In this document: positions 1-8,233 of the stretch, piece by piece
Position numbering within the stretch: position 1 is the first letter of the stretch
How the letters are laid out: each line of letters begins with the position of its first letter
Assembly: GCA_011525385.1 (NCBI GenBank)
Contig: WTGF01000053.1
Coordinates: 26,953-90,952 of the forward strand
Direction of reading: 5' to 3'
Length of the DNA: 64,000 nucleotides
From: Chloroflexota bacterium
GTDB taxonomy: Bacteria; Chloroflexota; Anaerolineae; Aggregatilineales; Phototrophicaceae
The notes under the pieces: model-generated
The model's database searches: none
What the model saw: the letters and a program-made list of their open reading frames with translations, nothing else
Told to the model about the DNA's origin: nothing
Program-made: the position numbers and the translations under genes

Positions 1-103
1 GCAAAGCGACGCGGTCGTCTCCATCATCATCAAGCGCTTCAATAATCTGTTCATAAGTCAAATAACCGCGTTTGTCCGCCAACTCGACCAGTACTTGTAT
101 CAC
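1..103 (-). CDS. rpoD: N-terminus of a sigma-70 type RNA polymerase sigma factor (partial, runs off the left edge)
   Basis: Too short for the ORF track. Reading leftward from a GTG at 103, the frame encodes about 34 residues beginning MIQVLVELADKRGYLTYEQI, with an acidic run (DDDGDD) after it. Sigma-70 region 1.1 of primary sigma factors has the same pattern, a helix followed by a 'GYLTYEEI' motif. An AGAGG ribosome-binding site lies seven bases before the GTG, and a TTGACA promoter lies about 80 bases further upstream. The gene would direct core RNA polymerase to housekeeping promoters. Only region 1.1 is visible, so another protein starting with a similar helix cannot be excluded. Confidence 0.55.
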   Translation of the reverse strand, partial: MIQVLVELADKRGYLTYEQIIEALDDDGDDRVAL

Positions 104-185
104 GATGAAACCTCTGCCTGTGTATAGGTGAATAAGCTTAGTATTTCTATTTGACTGTAAATGTGCAGACGAGTCTAAATCCTAT

Positions 186-213
186 TTTGTAGGAAGTGTC
201 GATGGTATGTCAA
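186..213 (-). promoter_or_regulatory. Sigma-70 promoter for the leftward sigma-factor gene
   Basis: On the minus strand a perfect -35 TTGACA (208-213) is followed after 16 bases by TACAAA (186-191) as a plausible -10. It lies about 80 bases upstream of the GTG start at 103. The -10 is a weak match. Confidence 0.4.
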
Positions 214-375
214 TTGAGAGTTTTTAACAAAAAAACATACCGGCTCGCTGTCGGTTTTTGACAGAGAGGCAAAGGCGCGAAAACAGGGGCATGTAGCCGG
301 CTGATTGGCGCCGGATTAGAATTCAATTAGTCTCGGCCACCTCATTGGTTTATAAGGAGCGGGAACAAGATCGCC

Positions 376-1620
376 TTAGCGAGATAGTATCCTGTTGACG
401 ATACCGAACCAGAATGGCGCGCCTTGCGCCGCGGCGATGACGGTAGCAGCAATACCCAATAATTTGCCGAGCAATAGCAGGTGCCAACCGTCTGGATTGT
501 TTTCGGGCAGGTAATTCCAAAGATTGTTAGGGTTGCCGCGCGCCGGATGATCGGAGGAATAGATGCTGAGATCTTCCATGAACCAACCGATGGGCAAGCG
601 CAGATTCTGGATATCTTGCAGCCTGTTGGCCAGTTCCGCTCCCGTCCCGATGACATCCTCGGCGCCGGCGGCGGTTTGCGCCTGGTTTGCAGTAAAGCCC
701 TGGTCATCTTCTGCCGCGTCATTGACCTCGGTTTGCAACTGTCCGCTTTGTACAGAGAAACTCACTTCGCTGCTGATTTGCTCGCGCCTGATTGGATCTT
801 CCCACAGGGTGCGGGCGATATGCAAGGTGTCAATATTGACCGTCAGCGCGATAGCCAGCGCCACGACGACGGACAAGGTCTTCATTTTCGCTGCGTAGCT
901 GGAGCTGGCGCGCGCCATCGCGCTGTTGAACCAGTTTTCCAGGTTGGCGCGGACCTCATCCACGGACTGCGCGCTGGCCATGACCGCCGACAGCGCGCTT
1001 CTGAAATAGGGATTGTCATTCTGGAGCACGCCTGCCATCACAGAGGCGTCATTTGTGGGCTGTAGACCCAGTTGACCAATCTGATCGTCTATCTGATTCA
1101 AGACATCGGCCAGCGCGCCGCGAACCTGCCTATGTTGAACAAATCGCAGCGATTGCCGCAACTCCGTCGTGCCTTGGCCCGTGCTCATGACGCGGTTGAC
1201 CATGAGGCGCAGCCCGCGCCGTTCGGGGCCGGCCGGCATTCCGTCAATGATATTGAGCAAGTCGCCGAACATTTGCTGGTCGGATTCAACTTTCACGGTC
1301 TTCAATACAACATCTACAAAGGTCGCCGGTTCAATCCAGTCGACCGTCCCTATCGGGCCGCTGGCTATTTTCTGCGCTTCCACCTCGGTGATACGTTGGT
1401 TCGGCATCACCGGATCCGCTTTGACAAGCTGGATGAGCGGATGCGTATACACTTTTGCGCGCATCACCGGGTCCTGTACGATCCCATCCAGGGTATTGCG
1501 GAGATTTCGCGATCGCAGTCGCGTAGCCCGTGACAACAGAGAGTTTGTCTCTGTTACCAGAATGCTCAGCAAGATATACACGAAGATCATGCCGACGATG
1601 ACTTCAACAATTGCAGCCAA
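376..1620 (-). CDS. Conserved membrane protein of unknown function
   Basis: I do not recognise a named family. The 414-residue product has an N-terminal membrane helix (about residues 3-23), a long charged region, a second hydrophobic helix near residue 250 (VVALAIALTVNI) and a C-terminal hydrophobic segment ending with a 'GAPFWFGIVNRIL' motif. I associate that ending with a group of unnamed bacterial membrane proteins. The start is a TTG at 1620, with AAAGG eight bases upstream. It lies 87 bases downstream of the SH3-domain gene on the same strand, so the two may be co-transcribed and may act together at the cell envelope. No catalytic motif is visible. Confidence 0.75.
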   Translation of the reverse strand: MAAIVEVIVGMIFVYILLSILVTETNSLLSRATRLRSRNLRNTLDGIVQDPVMRAKVYTHPLIQLVKADPVMPNQRITEVEAQKIASGPIGTVDWIEPATFVDVVLKTVKVESDQQMFGDLLNIIDGMPAGPERRGLRLMVNRVMSTGQGTTELRQSLRFVQHRQVRGALADVLNQIDDQIGQLGLQPTNDASVMAGVLQNDNPYFRSALSAVMASAQSVDEVRANLENWFNSAMARASSSYAAKMKTLSVVVALAIALTVNIDTLHIARTLWEDPIRREQISSEVSFSVQSGQLQTEVNDAAEDDQGFTANQAQTAAGAEDVIGTGAELANRLQDIQNLRLPIGWFMEDLSIYSSDHPARGNPNNLWNYLPENNPDGWHLLLLGKLLGIAATVIAAAQGAPFWFGIVNRILSR

Positions 1621-1707
1621 GCCCGATCCCTTTCGCTGCCGCAGGGTAGATTTTAGAACATATGTCAGATTGAATTTTAGTATAGCGCAAGCCTAATTCA
1701 CCGCAAG

Positions 1708-2331
1708 CTAGAGGTTGATGCTTGCGACAGTGGGGGTGCGCGTGGGAACGGGCGCGATCACGTGTTTCGTGCTTGTCGCCTGATGTAATGTCGGCCAGGC
1801 GGTTGATGTGTCGCTGGGCGTAAAGCTCGCGGTCGGGGTAGCGGACGGCGTCGCAGTCGGGGTAGGGGTTGGCGTGTCGGTTGGATAGAGCGCTCGTATG
1901 ATGTCTTCGTGCATATAGACCGGTTCAAGGCGGCGCGTCAAGGTGTTTTTGTCCAGGACGTACCATTCGGAATTGGGCTGCTTGGCGATCACGCAGACGG
2001 TCTCGCCTTCTTTGATTGCCTCAACAATGCGGCTGTCTGTGGATGGGGACGCGCGAACGATGGCGCTGCGCACGATGACAACGAATTCCTGACAGGGTGG
2101 CACCGGCGTATAAGTGGGCAAGGGAGTCGGCGCAAGGTATTGCAGTTCCACGATTCTGACGGCAGTAGCGGTGGTCCGTTCAATGGCCTGTCGCGTAGAC
2201 TCGACAACGGTAAGGCCGCTGGACATAAAACTACGCAGGCCAATCCACAAGTAATAAAGCCCAAAAACGATGGCAATGCCAAGCAAAATCACAAACCAGG
2301 ATGGCGGTCCCGCGCGTCGGCCGTATGCCAC
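1708..2331 (-). CDS. Membrane-anchored SH3-like protein with Thr/Pro-rich tail
   Basis: About 207 residues: one membrane helix near the N-terminus (WFVILLGIAIVFGLYYLW), a short Pro/Thr linker, a compact domain containing VRSAIVRASPSTDSRIVEAI typical of bacterial SH3 (SH3b) folds, and a low-complexity tail of TPTPT/SATPT units common in Chloroflexota envelope proteins. It is probably exported, with the SH3 domain facing the wall. The track starts at a TTG (2349), but a GTG at 2331 is preceded by GAGG at five bases and is preferred here. It stands upstream of the unknown membrane protein in the same orientation. The ligand is unknown. Confidence 0.7.
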   Translation of the reverse strand: MAYGRRAGPPSWFVILLGIAIVFGLYYLWIGLRSFMSSGLTVVESTRQAIERTTATAVRIVELQYLAPTPLPTYTPVPPCQEFVVIVRSAIVRASPSTDSRIVEAIKEGETVCVIAKQPNSEWYVLDKNTLTRRLEPVYMHEDIIRALYPTDTPTPTPTATPSATPTASFTPSDTSTAWPTLHQATSTKHVIAPVPTRTPTVASINL

Positions 2332-2559
2332 GATATCCTCTATGACCAATATGATCTAACGTTAGTCGAAAAAATGCCGGGCACAAGCGAGCGTTGAGAA
2401 GTCGTCGGATTACGGGCGGTCGGGCGTCCGCCAGCGAGTCGAAAATCGGGTATTCGAGGCGCGCAAGGACCAGGCAGCCGCGCTGCGGGAACCCCGACAA
2501 GTCCCTTCTCATATCGCTTGCATCGTGCATAATAACGGTCTAATTTCGAGGAAGCATGC

Positions 2560-3462
2560 ATGCGTATGGGTCGTTGTCTGCGGACTGTCTCTGTCATTGT
2601 CGCCCTGTCCCTATCCATAATCTCAAGTCAAGGTCAGCAGAAGCGGACGTTGACGATTTATGCGGCTACGTCCCTGACCGATGCCTTTGAAGAATTGGCG
2701 GCAGTATTCCTTGAGAATCACCCCGAGACGGATATCGTTTTGAACTTTGCCAGTTCATCAAAACTGGCGGCTCAGTTGTTGGCGGGGGCGCCGGCGGATA
2801 TCTTTGCCAGCGCCAACAGCGCGCAAATGGATCTGGTCGTTGCGGACGGGCGCATCAGCGAAGGCGCGGTACAATCCTTCGCGGCGAATCGGCTGGCGCT
2901 GATTGCGCCGGCTGACAACCCGGCGGAAATTGCCGGCATTGGAGATCTCGGCAGCAAGAGGCTTTTGCTTGTGCTGGCGGTGACCGGCACGCCCATTCGA
3001 GACTATACAAACGCCATGCTCGCTTCGCATAACGATGAATACGGAGACGACTTTGCCAAACGGGCGCTGGAGAATCTCGTCTCCGAAGAAAGCAATGTTC
3101 GGCAGGTCGTGGCGCGCATTGCCCTGGGCGAAGCGGATGCGGGCATCGTCTACCAGACGGACGTGACGGACGAAGTTCGAGACGATGTGATCAGGTTTCC
3201 CATCGAGGACCGCCATAATCAGATAGCGTCTTATCCAGTCGCGGTCTTGGACGACACTGCTTTACCGGAGCTTTCCGAAGCGTTTATTGTTTTTCTGAGA
3301 TCTGATGATGGTCAATCGATTCTGGGCGCTTTCGGATTCTGTTCGCCGCCAAGAGAGGCGGATGAGGCCACAGCCGAGCCCAGGGCAGAAACGGGCCAAG
3401 ACAATCCCATAGAAAACGAAATGGAAGTAGCGCCTTGTGAAGGTCTGGAAGCTGAAAGCTGA
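2560..3462 (+). CDS. modA: Molybdate ABC transporter substrate-binding protein ModA
   Basis: A 300-residue exported binding protein. A hydrophobic signal sequence (about residues 7-24) is followed by the ModA-family pattern LTIYAATSLTDAFEELA and the anion-pocket segments NFASSSKLAAQL and APADIFASA. In the family these bind molybdate or tungstate outside the membrane and hand it to ModB. The C-terminus carries an extra acidic, Pro-rich tail of about 40 residues after the end of the binding fold. That tail is unusual and may be a linker. GAGGA precedes the ATG. The last 26 bases overlap the start of modB in another frame, indicating translational coupling. No lipoprotein cysteine is obvious. 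Confidence 0.9.
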   Translation: MRMGRCLRTVSVIVALSLSIISSQGQQKRTLTIYAATSLTDAFEELAAVFLENHPETDIVLNFASSSKLAAQLLAGAPADIFASANSAQMDLVVADGRISEGAVQSFAANRLALIAPADNPAEIAGIGDLGSKRLLLVLAVTGTPIRDYTNAMLASHNDEYGDDFAKRALENLVSEESNVRQVVARIALGEADAGIVYQTDVTDEVRDDVIRFPIEDRHNQIASYPVAVLDDTALPELSEAFIVFLRSDDGQSILGAFGFCSPPREADEATAEPRAETGQDNPIENEMEVAPCEGLEAES

Positions 3463-4240
3463 CAAGCTGCTGCTCGTTGCAGTCAGCGCGTTTGCGTTCT
3501 TATTGTTGGCTATCCCGATATTCGTGCTTGTCCTCAACGGCCTAGGCTCGCGCGCATGGGAGGGATTGCCGGAATCGTCCTCAATATTGACGGCGACCTT
3601 GCTGAGCTTTGCCTCGACGTTGGCCGTCGTTTGTCTGGCGGCGCTATTGGGAACACCGCTGGCGTATGTGCTGTCTCGCTTTGAATTTACTGGCAAACGC
3701 ATCGTAAGTCTATTCATCGAATTGCCAATTGTCATGCCGCCCGCGGTGGCGGGGTTGGCGCTGCTCATAACCTTCGGTCGCCGTGGATTTATCGGCGCCT
3801 GGCTTGCCGATGCCGGCATTGTCATTCCCTTTACGATACTTGCGGTGATCATTGCGCAGTTTTTCATTTCCGCGCCCTTTTATATTCGTTCGGCACAGGT
3901 CGGTTTCTCCAGCGTTTCGGCCGAGGTGGAAGATGCTGCCCGCGTGGATGGCGCATATGGCTGGCAGATGTTCTGGTACATAACCTTGCCGATCGCATGG
4001 AGGGCATTAGCGTCAGGCATGATACTGTGCTGGGCGCGCGCTGTGGGGGAATTCGGCGCTACTATTCTCTTTGCCGGTAATTTACAAGGCCGGACGCAGA
4101 CGATGCCTCTGCTGGTCTACAGCGTTTTTGAGCGCGACATCAGCGCGGCGATTTGGACCGGACTCATTCTGATCGTGCTGGCGCTGGTCGCCCTGTTTGT
4201 ATCGCAATGGTTCGCAGCCACGCAAGACCGGCTCGACTAG
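3437..4240 (+). CDS. modB: Molybdate ABC transporter permease ModB
   Basis: A 267-residue inner-membrane permease with about five to six hydrophobic helices. It has the ModB/CysT-type signature: ELPIVMPPAVAGLALL early on, and the EAA loop EVEDAARVDGAYGWQMFWYI, which docks the ATPase. The GTG start lies inside the modA coding region (26-base overlap). The partner ATPase ModC is not encoded next door; an ArsR regulator follows instead. Either modC lies elsewhere or a shared ATPase powers the transporter. Molybdate versus tungstate specificity cannot be told from sequence. Confidence 0.88.
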   Translation: MKVWKLKADKLLLVAVSAFAFLLLAIPIFVLVLNGLGSRAWEGLPESSSILTATLLSFASTLAVVCLAALLGTPLAYVLSRFEFTGKRIVSLFIELPIVMPPAVAGLALLITFGRRGFIGAWLADAGIVIPFTILAVIIAQFFISAPFYIRSAQVGFSSVSAEVEDAARVDGAYGWQMFWYITLPIAWRALASGMILCWARAVGEFGATILFAGNLQGRTQTMPLLVYSVFERDISAAIWTGLILIVLALVALFVSQWFAATQDRLD

Positions 4241-4312
4241 CGCAGGTAAGGCTGGAGAGTACGGCATGCTATTCCCGCGTTTCAGCCCGCAGTTGGGCTT
4301 GACCTGACGGAC

Positions 4313-4324
4313 ATGATCGATCAT
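4313..4324. promoter_or_regulatory. Perfect 12-bp palindrome before arsR, possible operator
   Basis: ATGATCGATCAT is a perfect palindrome ending nine bases before the arsR ATG. ArsR-family repressors bind short palindromes overlapping their own promoters, so this is a candidate autoregulatory site. It does not match the classical ArsR operator consensus. Confidence 0.3.
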
Positions 4325-4333
4325 AGTTAGCGC

Positions 4334-4666
4334 ATGAGCATAGATCTCGTGAACTTCGCCAAAGCGCTAAGTGACGACACGCGCCAGGAGATTTGCCTGG
4401 AGTTGTGCTGCGTATGGCTTAGTGTCAGTGAACTGGTGGATGTGCTTGGCGGCAAGGTGAAGCAGCCGACGGTGAGCCATCACCTAAAATGCCTGGAAGA
4501 AGCAGGCTTGGTGCATATACGGCAAAAGGGTCGGCAGCGCTTCTATACGTTGAATCAAGAGCAGTTGACCGTCTGCTGCGGGTCTTTGATCAGCAGATTC
4601 GCGCCGGATTTCGCAGTACAGCATGATTTTCACCACCAGCCGCCGTCCGCCGGACGCGATGCCTGA
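4334..4666 (+). CDS. ArsR-family winged-helix metalloregulator
   Basis: A 110-residue protein with a winged helix-turn-helix: ALSDDTRQEICLEL, then recognition helix QPTVSHHLKCLEEAGLV and wing RQKGRQRFY. Cysteines at 21, 25 and 26 lie near the helix that carries the arsenic/antimony-binding ELCVC motif in ArsR (here ELCCVWL). A second pair, CC at 81-82, sits near the C-terminus. Together they suggest thiol-based sensing of arsenite or a soft metal. It is followed after 19 bases by an arsenate reductase gene, supporting an ars role. In the family, inducer binding releases DNA. The spacing of the cysteines differs from classical ArsR, so the ligand is uncertain. Confidence 0.82.
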   Translation: MSIDLVNFAKALSDDTRQEICLELCCVWLSVSELVDVLGGKVKQPTVSHHLKCLEEAGLVHIRQKGRQRFYTLNQEQLTVCCGSLISRFAPDFAVQHDFHHQPPSAGRDA

Positions 4667-4685
4667 TCGCGGGCGATTGAATTAG

Positions 4686-5117
4686 ATGAGTCTGTCGACG
4701 CAAAAACTTATGGTTTTGATTCTGTGCACGGCGAATTCCGCGCGCTCACAGATGGCGGAAGGCTTGCTGCGAGAATTGGCAGCGGACCGCGCGGATGTTT
4801 GCAGCGCCGGCGCGAAGCCATCAGATGTTAATCCCTACGCCATTGCGGCGATGCGGGAGCGCGGAATTGATATTTCCAGCCAGTCTTCGGATCACCTCGG
4901 CAAGTACCTAGAAACGGAGTTCGACTACGTCATCACCGTATGCGACAACGCGGCCGAGACATGCCCGGTCTTCCCGGGAAGGGCCCTCCGCATCCACTGG
5001 AGTTTCCCGGATCCGGCCGCAGTCAGCGGCGAACACGACGACGTGCTGCGCTCGTTCATCAAGGTGCGCGATGGCATGGAGCGCCGGCTCCAGGAGTGGT
5101 TTTCATCACTGGGCTAG
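4686..5117 (+). CDS. arsC: Arsenate reductase, low-molecular-weight phosphatase fold
   Basis: 143 residues. The P-loop CTANSARS (C14 to R20) is the CX5R motif of the low-molecular-weight tyrosine phosphatase fold. Cys86 and Cys93 in VCDNAAETC match the redox pair of thioredoxin-coupled arsenate reductases. The reaction reduces arsenate to arsenite in the cytosol using thioredoxin. The extra P-loop cysteine seen in many homologues (CTGNSCRS) is Ala here. It forms a pair with arsR. No arsenite exporter (ArsB/Acr3) lies in the window, so detoxification needs one elsewhere. The last four bases overlap the convergent TPR gene. A plain protein-tyrosine phosphatase is less likely because the redox cysteines are present. 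Confidence 0.85.
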   Translation: MSLSTQKLMVLILCTANSARSQMAEGLLRELAADRADVCSAGAKPSDVNPYAIAAMRERGIDISSQSSDHLGKYLETEFDYVITVCDNAAETCPVFPGRALRIHWSFPDPAAVSGEHDDVLRSFIKVRDGMERRLQEWFSSLG

Positions 5118-6370
5118 CGTGTATCAGTTTGCTCACGAGGGCTATTCAGGCTATCCAGGCTATTTTCTACCGGGCGGGTGGCTTCCGTGATCGCCGCGCC
5201 CGTCGATGGAGCGCTTTGCGTGGCGTTCAACCCTTTCAGTCGCCGTTCGGCGCTGATAGCTCTGCGCCTGGCGGCGCTAAATTCCGGATTCAGTTGTAGC
5301 GCATACCGGAAGTCAATAAGAGCCTTGTTCAACAAGCCCAATTGCTGCCTGGCCAATCCCCGATTGTAATAGGCCTCGTAGCGGTTTCCATCCAGGCGGA
5401 TCGATTGCTGGAAGTTTTCGAGGGCCGAATCGTAGTCCCCCAGGCGATAACAGGCGCTGCCTCGCAGGTTAAAGAGTTCGGCGCTATTTGGGAGCAGTTG
5501 GATCGCCTTGGTGCAGTCGTCGCGCATGGCAACCCACTGGCCCAGTTGAGCATGGATCAGAGCAAGCATACGATAGCATTGGTATTGATCCGGCTCGAGC
5601 CGTAGCGAGGTCTCAAGATCGCTGACGGCTTTTTCCAGTTCGCTGCGGTGAGAATAGCGCGCCGCCCCGCGGTTGTAGTAGGCAAGCGAGGAATCAGGGC
5701 TCAAGCGAATGATAGAGGTAAAGGTCTCTATGGCCTGCGAAAAGATTCGCTCTGACATTTGCCGCTCGCCGAGCTGGAAAAGCGTCGCGATATCCGTGTC
5801 GAGTTGTTCGGTATCGTGATCAAGCGCGAGCGAGTCGAGGGCTTGGATCAGGGACCAGAGCGTACCGGGAAAGGGCGTGCGACTGGTCAGTTCGGCGATG
5901 CCAAGCGCGCTCGACAAACCAAGGATCTCGTCCAGCTTCGGGGGCATACGACCGGCAAGCACTTGCTCTTCCAAAACGAGCGGTTTGCCTCGGACATCAA
6001 TCACGACTCTTACGAAGCAAGTCTCATCTTCTTTGCCTTGGGGCGGAATACGCTGAACGCCCGTCTTGAATCGAAATGGCGGCTCCAGCAGAATGTCGTA
6101 GCCATGTCCAGTAATCGACAGCGCCCTTTCGTCCATTCTCAATCGGACAATGCGTTGCCTCTTGTCCAGTCTCCAGGCGCCCCAAACCAGCAGCGTGAGA
6201 ACGACAACAGGCGCCAGCAGCAGCGCTTGCTGCGTGGCAATCGCCAAGATGAGCGCGGCGGTGCAGATAGCGAGGATCGGCTTCAATGGCAATCCGCGCC
6301 GATTGATATCTTTGGTGAGCAGGAATCCACCCTCAATAATGGCAGATGGTGGGCTGGAATCGCTTTGCAT
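5114..6370 (-). CDS. Membrane-anchored tetratricopeptide-repeat protein
   Basis: A 418-residue protein. Two adjacent hydrophobic helices at about residues 29-64 anchor it. A beta-rich stretch of about 100 residues follows. About five TPR units then run from residue 205 to 375, recognisable by repeats such as AYYNRGAARYSHRSELEKA and ELFNLRGSACYRLGDYDSALE. The TPR array probably scaffolds protein partners at the inner face of the membrane; the partners are unknown. The start at 6370 has only a weak ribosome-binding site. The gene converges with arsC and overlaps its last four bases. The upstream 200 bases hold repeat copy R1. Confidence 0.8.
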   Translation of the reverse strand: MQSDSSPPSAIIEGGFLLTKDINRRGLPLKPILAICTAALILAIATQQALLLAPVVVLTLLVWGAWRLDKRQRIVRLRMDERALSITGHGYDILLEPPFRFKTGVQRIPPQGKEDETCFVRVVIDVRGKPLVLEEQVLAGRMPPKLDEILGLSSALGIAELTSRTPFPGTLWSLIQALDSLALDHDTEQLDTDIATLFQLGERQMSERIFSQAIETFTSIIRLSPDSSLAYYNRGAARYSHRSELEKAVSDLETSLRLEPDQYQCYRMLALIHAQLGQWVAMRDDCTKAIQLLPNSAELFNLRGSACYRLGDYDSALENFQQSIRLDGNRYEAYYNRGLARQQLGLLNKALIDFRYALQLNPEFSAARRRAISAERRLKGLNATQSAPSTGAAITEATRPVENSLDSLNSPREQTDTR

Positions 6371-6470
6371 GACGTGACACTTTGTTCGTATTCACCTGTT
6401 ATTGTACGCCGACGAACTTGCGGACAATGCGAAGGGCACGGGCGCCTAGGGATGAACCTGATTGCACCAC

Positions 6471-6565
6471 TTATTTAACACACCCCCTTGCTCATGCAAG
6501 GAAAAGGCACGTTATTTTTATGAGCGCGGCAGATTTTTTCGCCGGTTACGCGCCGAGCGGCTGTT
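6471..6565 (-). repeat. Dispersed repeat R, copy R1 (reverse)
   Basis: Minus-strand reading begins ACAGCCGCTCGGCGCGTAAC and contains the hairpin CCTTGC-ATGA-GCAAGG. It lies five bases beyond the stop codon of the GH29 gene, with the CAGCCGCTCGG end toward that gene. Relative to R2 and R4 the hairpin arms differ at two paired positions and pairing is kept. Confidence 0.8.
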
Positions 6566-6570
6566 TGAAC

Positions 6571-7869
6571 CTAGTTGATGAGCCCCTTTTCCGCAGCGCT
6601 GATCTTGATCACCAGTGGATTCGGCCATTTCTGATTGTTGTAAAGCCGCTGTGTCCGGCAATAGGAAATCTCGAGGACGCGATCATGTTGTGTCCAGCGC
6701 GCCGACGGGTTAACCTCCGGGCGGTATTCGAGCAGCCGTCCGGACTGTCCTAATACTTCGATATTTGTCTGCTCTGTGGCGCGCACACTTCGCAGGTATA
6801 TCGTGCGCCATTCACCCAGATCCAGCGCAGGGCCCCTATCAAATGCGTAAACGGTCCCTTCGGCTTCATTCCAACTGTATGATAGGGCGTCTTCGCGCGA
6901 GACGTGCCAAGGACGAACCTCCCGAATGGACTCGCCGTTCACGAAGTTCCAGAGGCCGATTTCACGAACGCGATCATCCATGTGGCGCGGGAGCAATCCG
7001 TCGGCATCGGGACCGCCCACCGCCAGTAGCAGCGTGCCGCCGCGGGAACGAATGTCGATCAGCAGCTCAATCAGTTCGCGGCCGGTCTTCAGGCGGTCGT
7101 TGCCCGCCTTGTATTGCCATTGACTGCCTATCGTGTAATGCGCTTCAAAGGGACCGCGAAGGTCTTCGCGGCGTTCTTGTTCCGGCGTGACAATGCCGCC
7201 TCTTGTGATCATAAGGTCCGGGCGCAGGCGCCAACTGTATTCTACGAGAGAGCGTGTAGCGTCACGGTATCCGTCAAAACAGAGTATATCCGGCTCGTAC
7301 CTTTCCAGCAGTTCGCGGACCTGCGCCTTATCGTATGCAAGAAGTTCGGGATTATGCTCGGGATTGGCGTAATCCAGGGCGCGCGCCGGAATTTTGCCGC
7401 GCCCCCATTGGAACCAGGCATCGTCGGGAGAAAAGTACATGCCGACCGCCAAGTCATTTTCTCGAAGCGCCGCCACGTATTCGCCGACGATATCCCGGCC
7501 GAAGGGCGTATTCATGACATTGAAGTCGGTCGTGGCACTGTCCCACATGCAGAAACCATTGTGATTCTTGGCCGCGATTGTCACATAGTCGAAACCGCAG
7601 AGCTTGGCCAGCTTGGCGTACCAGCGGGCGTCGAAGTCTTTCGGATCAAAAAACGCGGGCAGTTGCGTGAAATAAGATCTCAAATAGTCGCGGGAGGCGC
7701 CGATGGTCGAATGGGCGTTGACCATGCCGAAGACCGCATCAACGGTCCAATACAGGTACATGCCTATGGCCATATCCTGATACCAGGCAAGGCGCTCGGG
7801 GCGATTGGTCAACTCGGTGTAAACGCCTTGAGAAGCGCGATCTTGTTCTCTGTCCAAAGATTGGCTCAT
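6571..7869 (-). CDS. Divergent GH29 alpha-L-fucosidase-like glycoside hydrolase
   Basis: A 432-residue protein without an obvious signal peptide, so probably cytosolic. It has the GH29 barrel order: FDPKDFDARWYAKLAKLCGFDYVTI, NHNGFCMWDS, RDIVGEYVAALRENDLAVGMYFS and DILCFDGYRD. By family analogy the Asp in CFDG is the candidate nucleophile. The fucose-pocket motifs are altered: the usual HHDGF reads NHNGF, and the N-terminal HWG reads YWT. Specificity may therefore not be alpha-L-fucose. A C-terminal beta domain is present. It is divergent from beta-mannosidase 1 and separated from it by MITE copy M1, suggesting a role in the same glycan-breakdown locus. Confidence 0.75.
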   Translation of the reverse strand: MSQSLDREQDRASQGVYTELTNRPERLAWYQDMAIGMYLYWTVDAVFGMVNAHSTIGASRDYLRSYFTQLPAFFDPKDFDARWYAKLAKLCGFDYVTIAAKNHNGFCMWDSATTDFNVMNTPFGRDIVGEYVAALRENDLAVGMYFSPDDAWFQWGRGKIPARALDYANPEHNPELLAYDKAQVRELLERYEPDILCFDGYRDATRSLVEYSWRLRPDLMITRGGIVTPEQERREDLRGPFEAHYTIGSQWQYKAGNDRLKTGRELIELLIDIRSRGGTLLLAVGGPDADGLLPRHMDDRVREIGLWNFVNGESIREVRPWHVSREDALSYSWNEAEGTVYAFDRGPALDLGEWRTIYLRSVRATEQTNIEVLGQSGRLLEYRPEVNPSARWTQHDRVLEISYCRTQRLYNNQKWPNPLVIKISAAEKGLIN

Positions 7870-7956
7870 GACTGCGCTCGCTTTGGGATCAGTTGCGCGG
7901 GGCTTTTGATATTGTAACCAAGCTGACCGTGGGAATACGAATCTTGTCCGATGTCA

Positions 7957-8137
7957 GGTAGTGTATCCTTTTCGGTTGAAACAGGAAATTTTAACCACCG
8001 AGGGGCGCGTAGACACAACCCTTCGACACCGAGAGCACCGAGAATAATTAATCTTACAGTATTGTTGCTCTCCGTGTTCTTTGCGGATTTGTAGTGAAAT
8101 GAATTATTTCAATTTCAACCGACTTCGATACACTTCC
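7957..8137. mobile_element. MITE-like element M, copy M1
   Basis: 181 bp bounded by imperfect ~25-bp terminal inverted repeats: left GGTAGTGTATCCTTTTCGGT, right (complement) GGAAGTGTATCGAAGTCGGT. Inside are an ACCACCGAG-type tract and its partial complement TAGTGAAATGA. It encodes nothing. It lies in the divergent gap between the GH29 and beta-mannosidase 1 genes, which otherwise holds only about 180 bases. Confidence 0.75.
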
Positions 8138-8233
8138 TGGCGCAGTGTGCGTTGGAAGCCGATATGCGGTATCTTATCCTTTGGCAACACGTTATATGGT
8201 CTGTAGGTAAAGCGAAGGACTTTGGAGCATAAA

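Noticed and set aside
1780-1890. Tandem GT-rich repeat in DNA as a possible regulatory array
   Set aside because: It encodes the Thr/Pro-rich tail of the SH3 protein; the repetition is protein low complexity.
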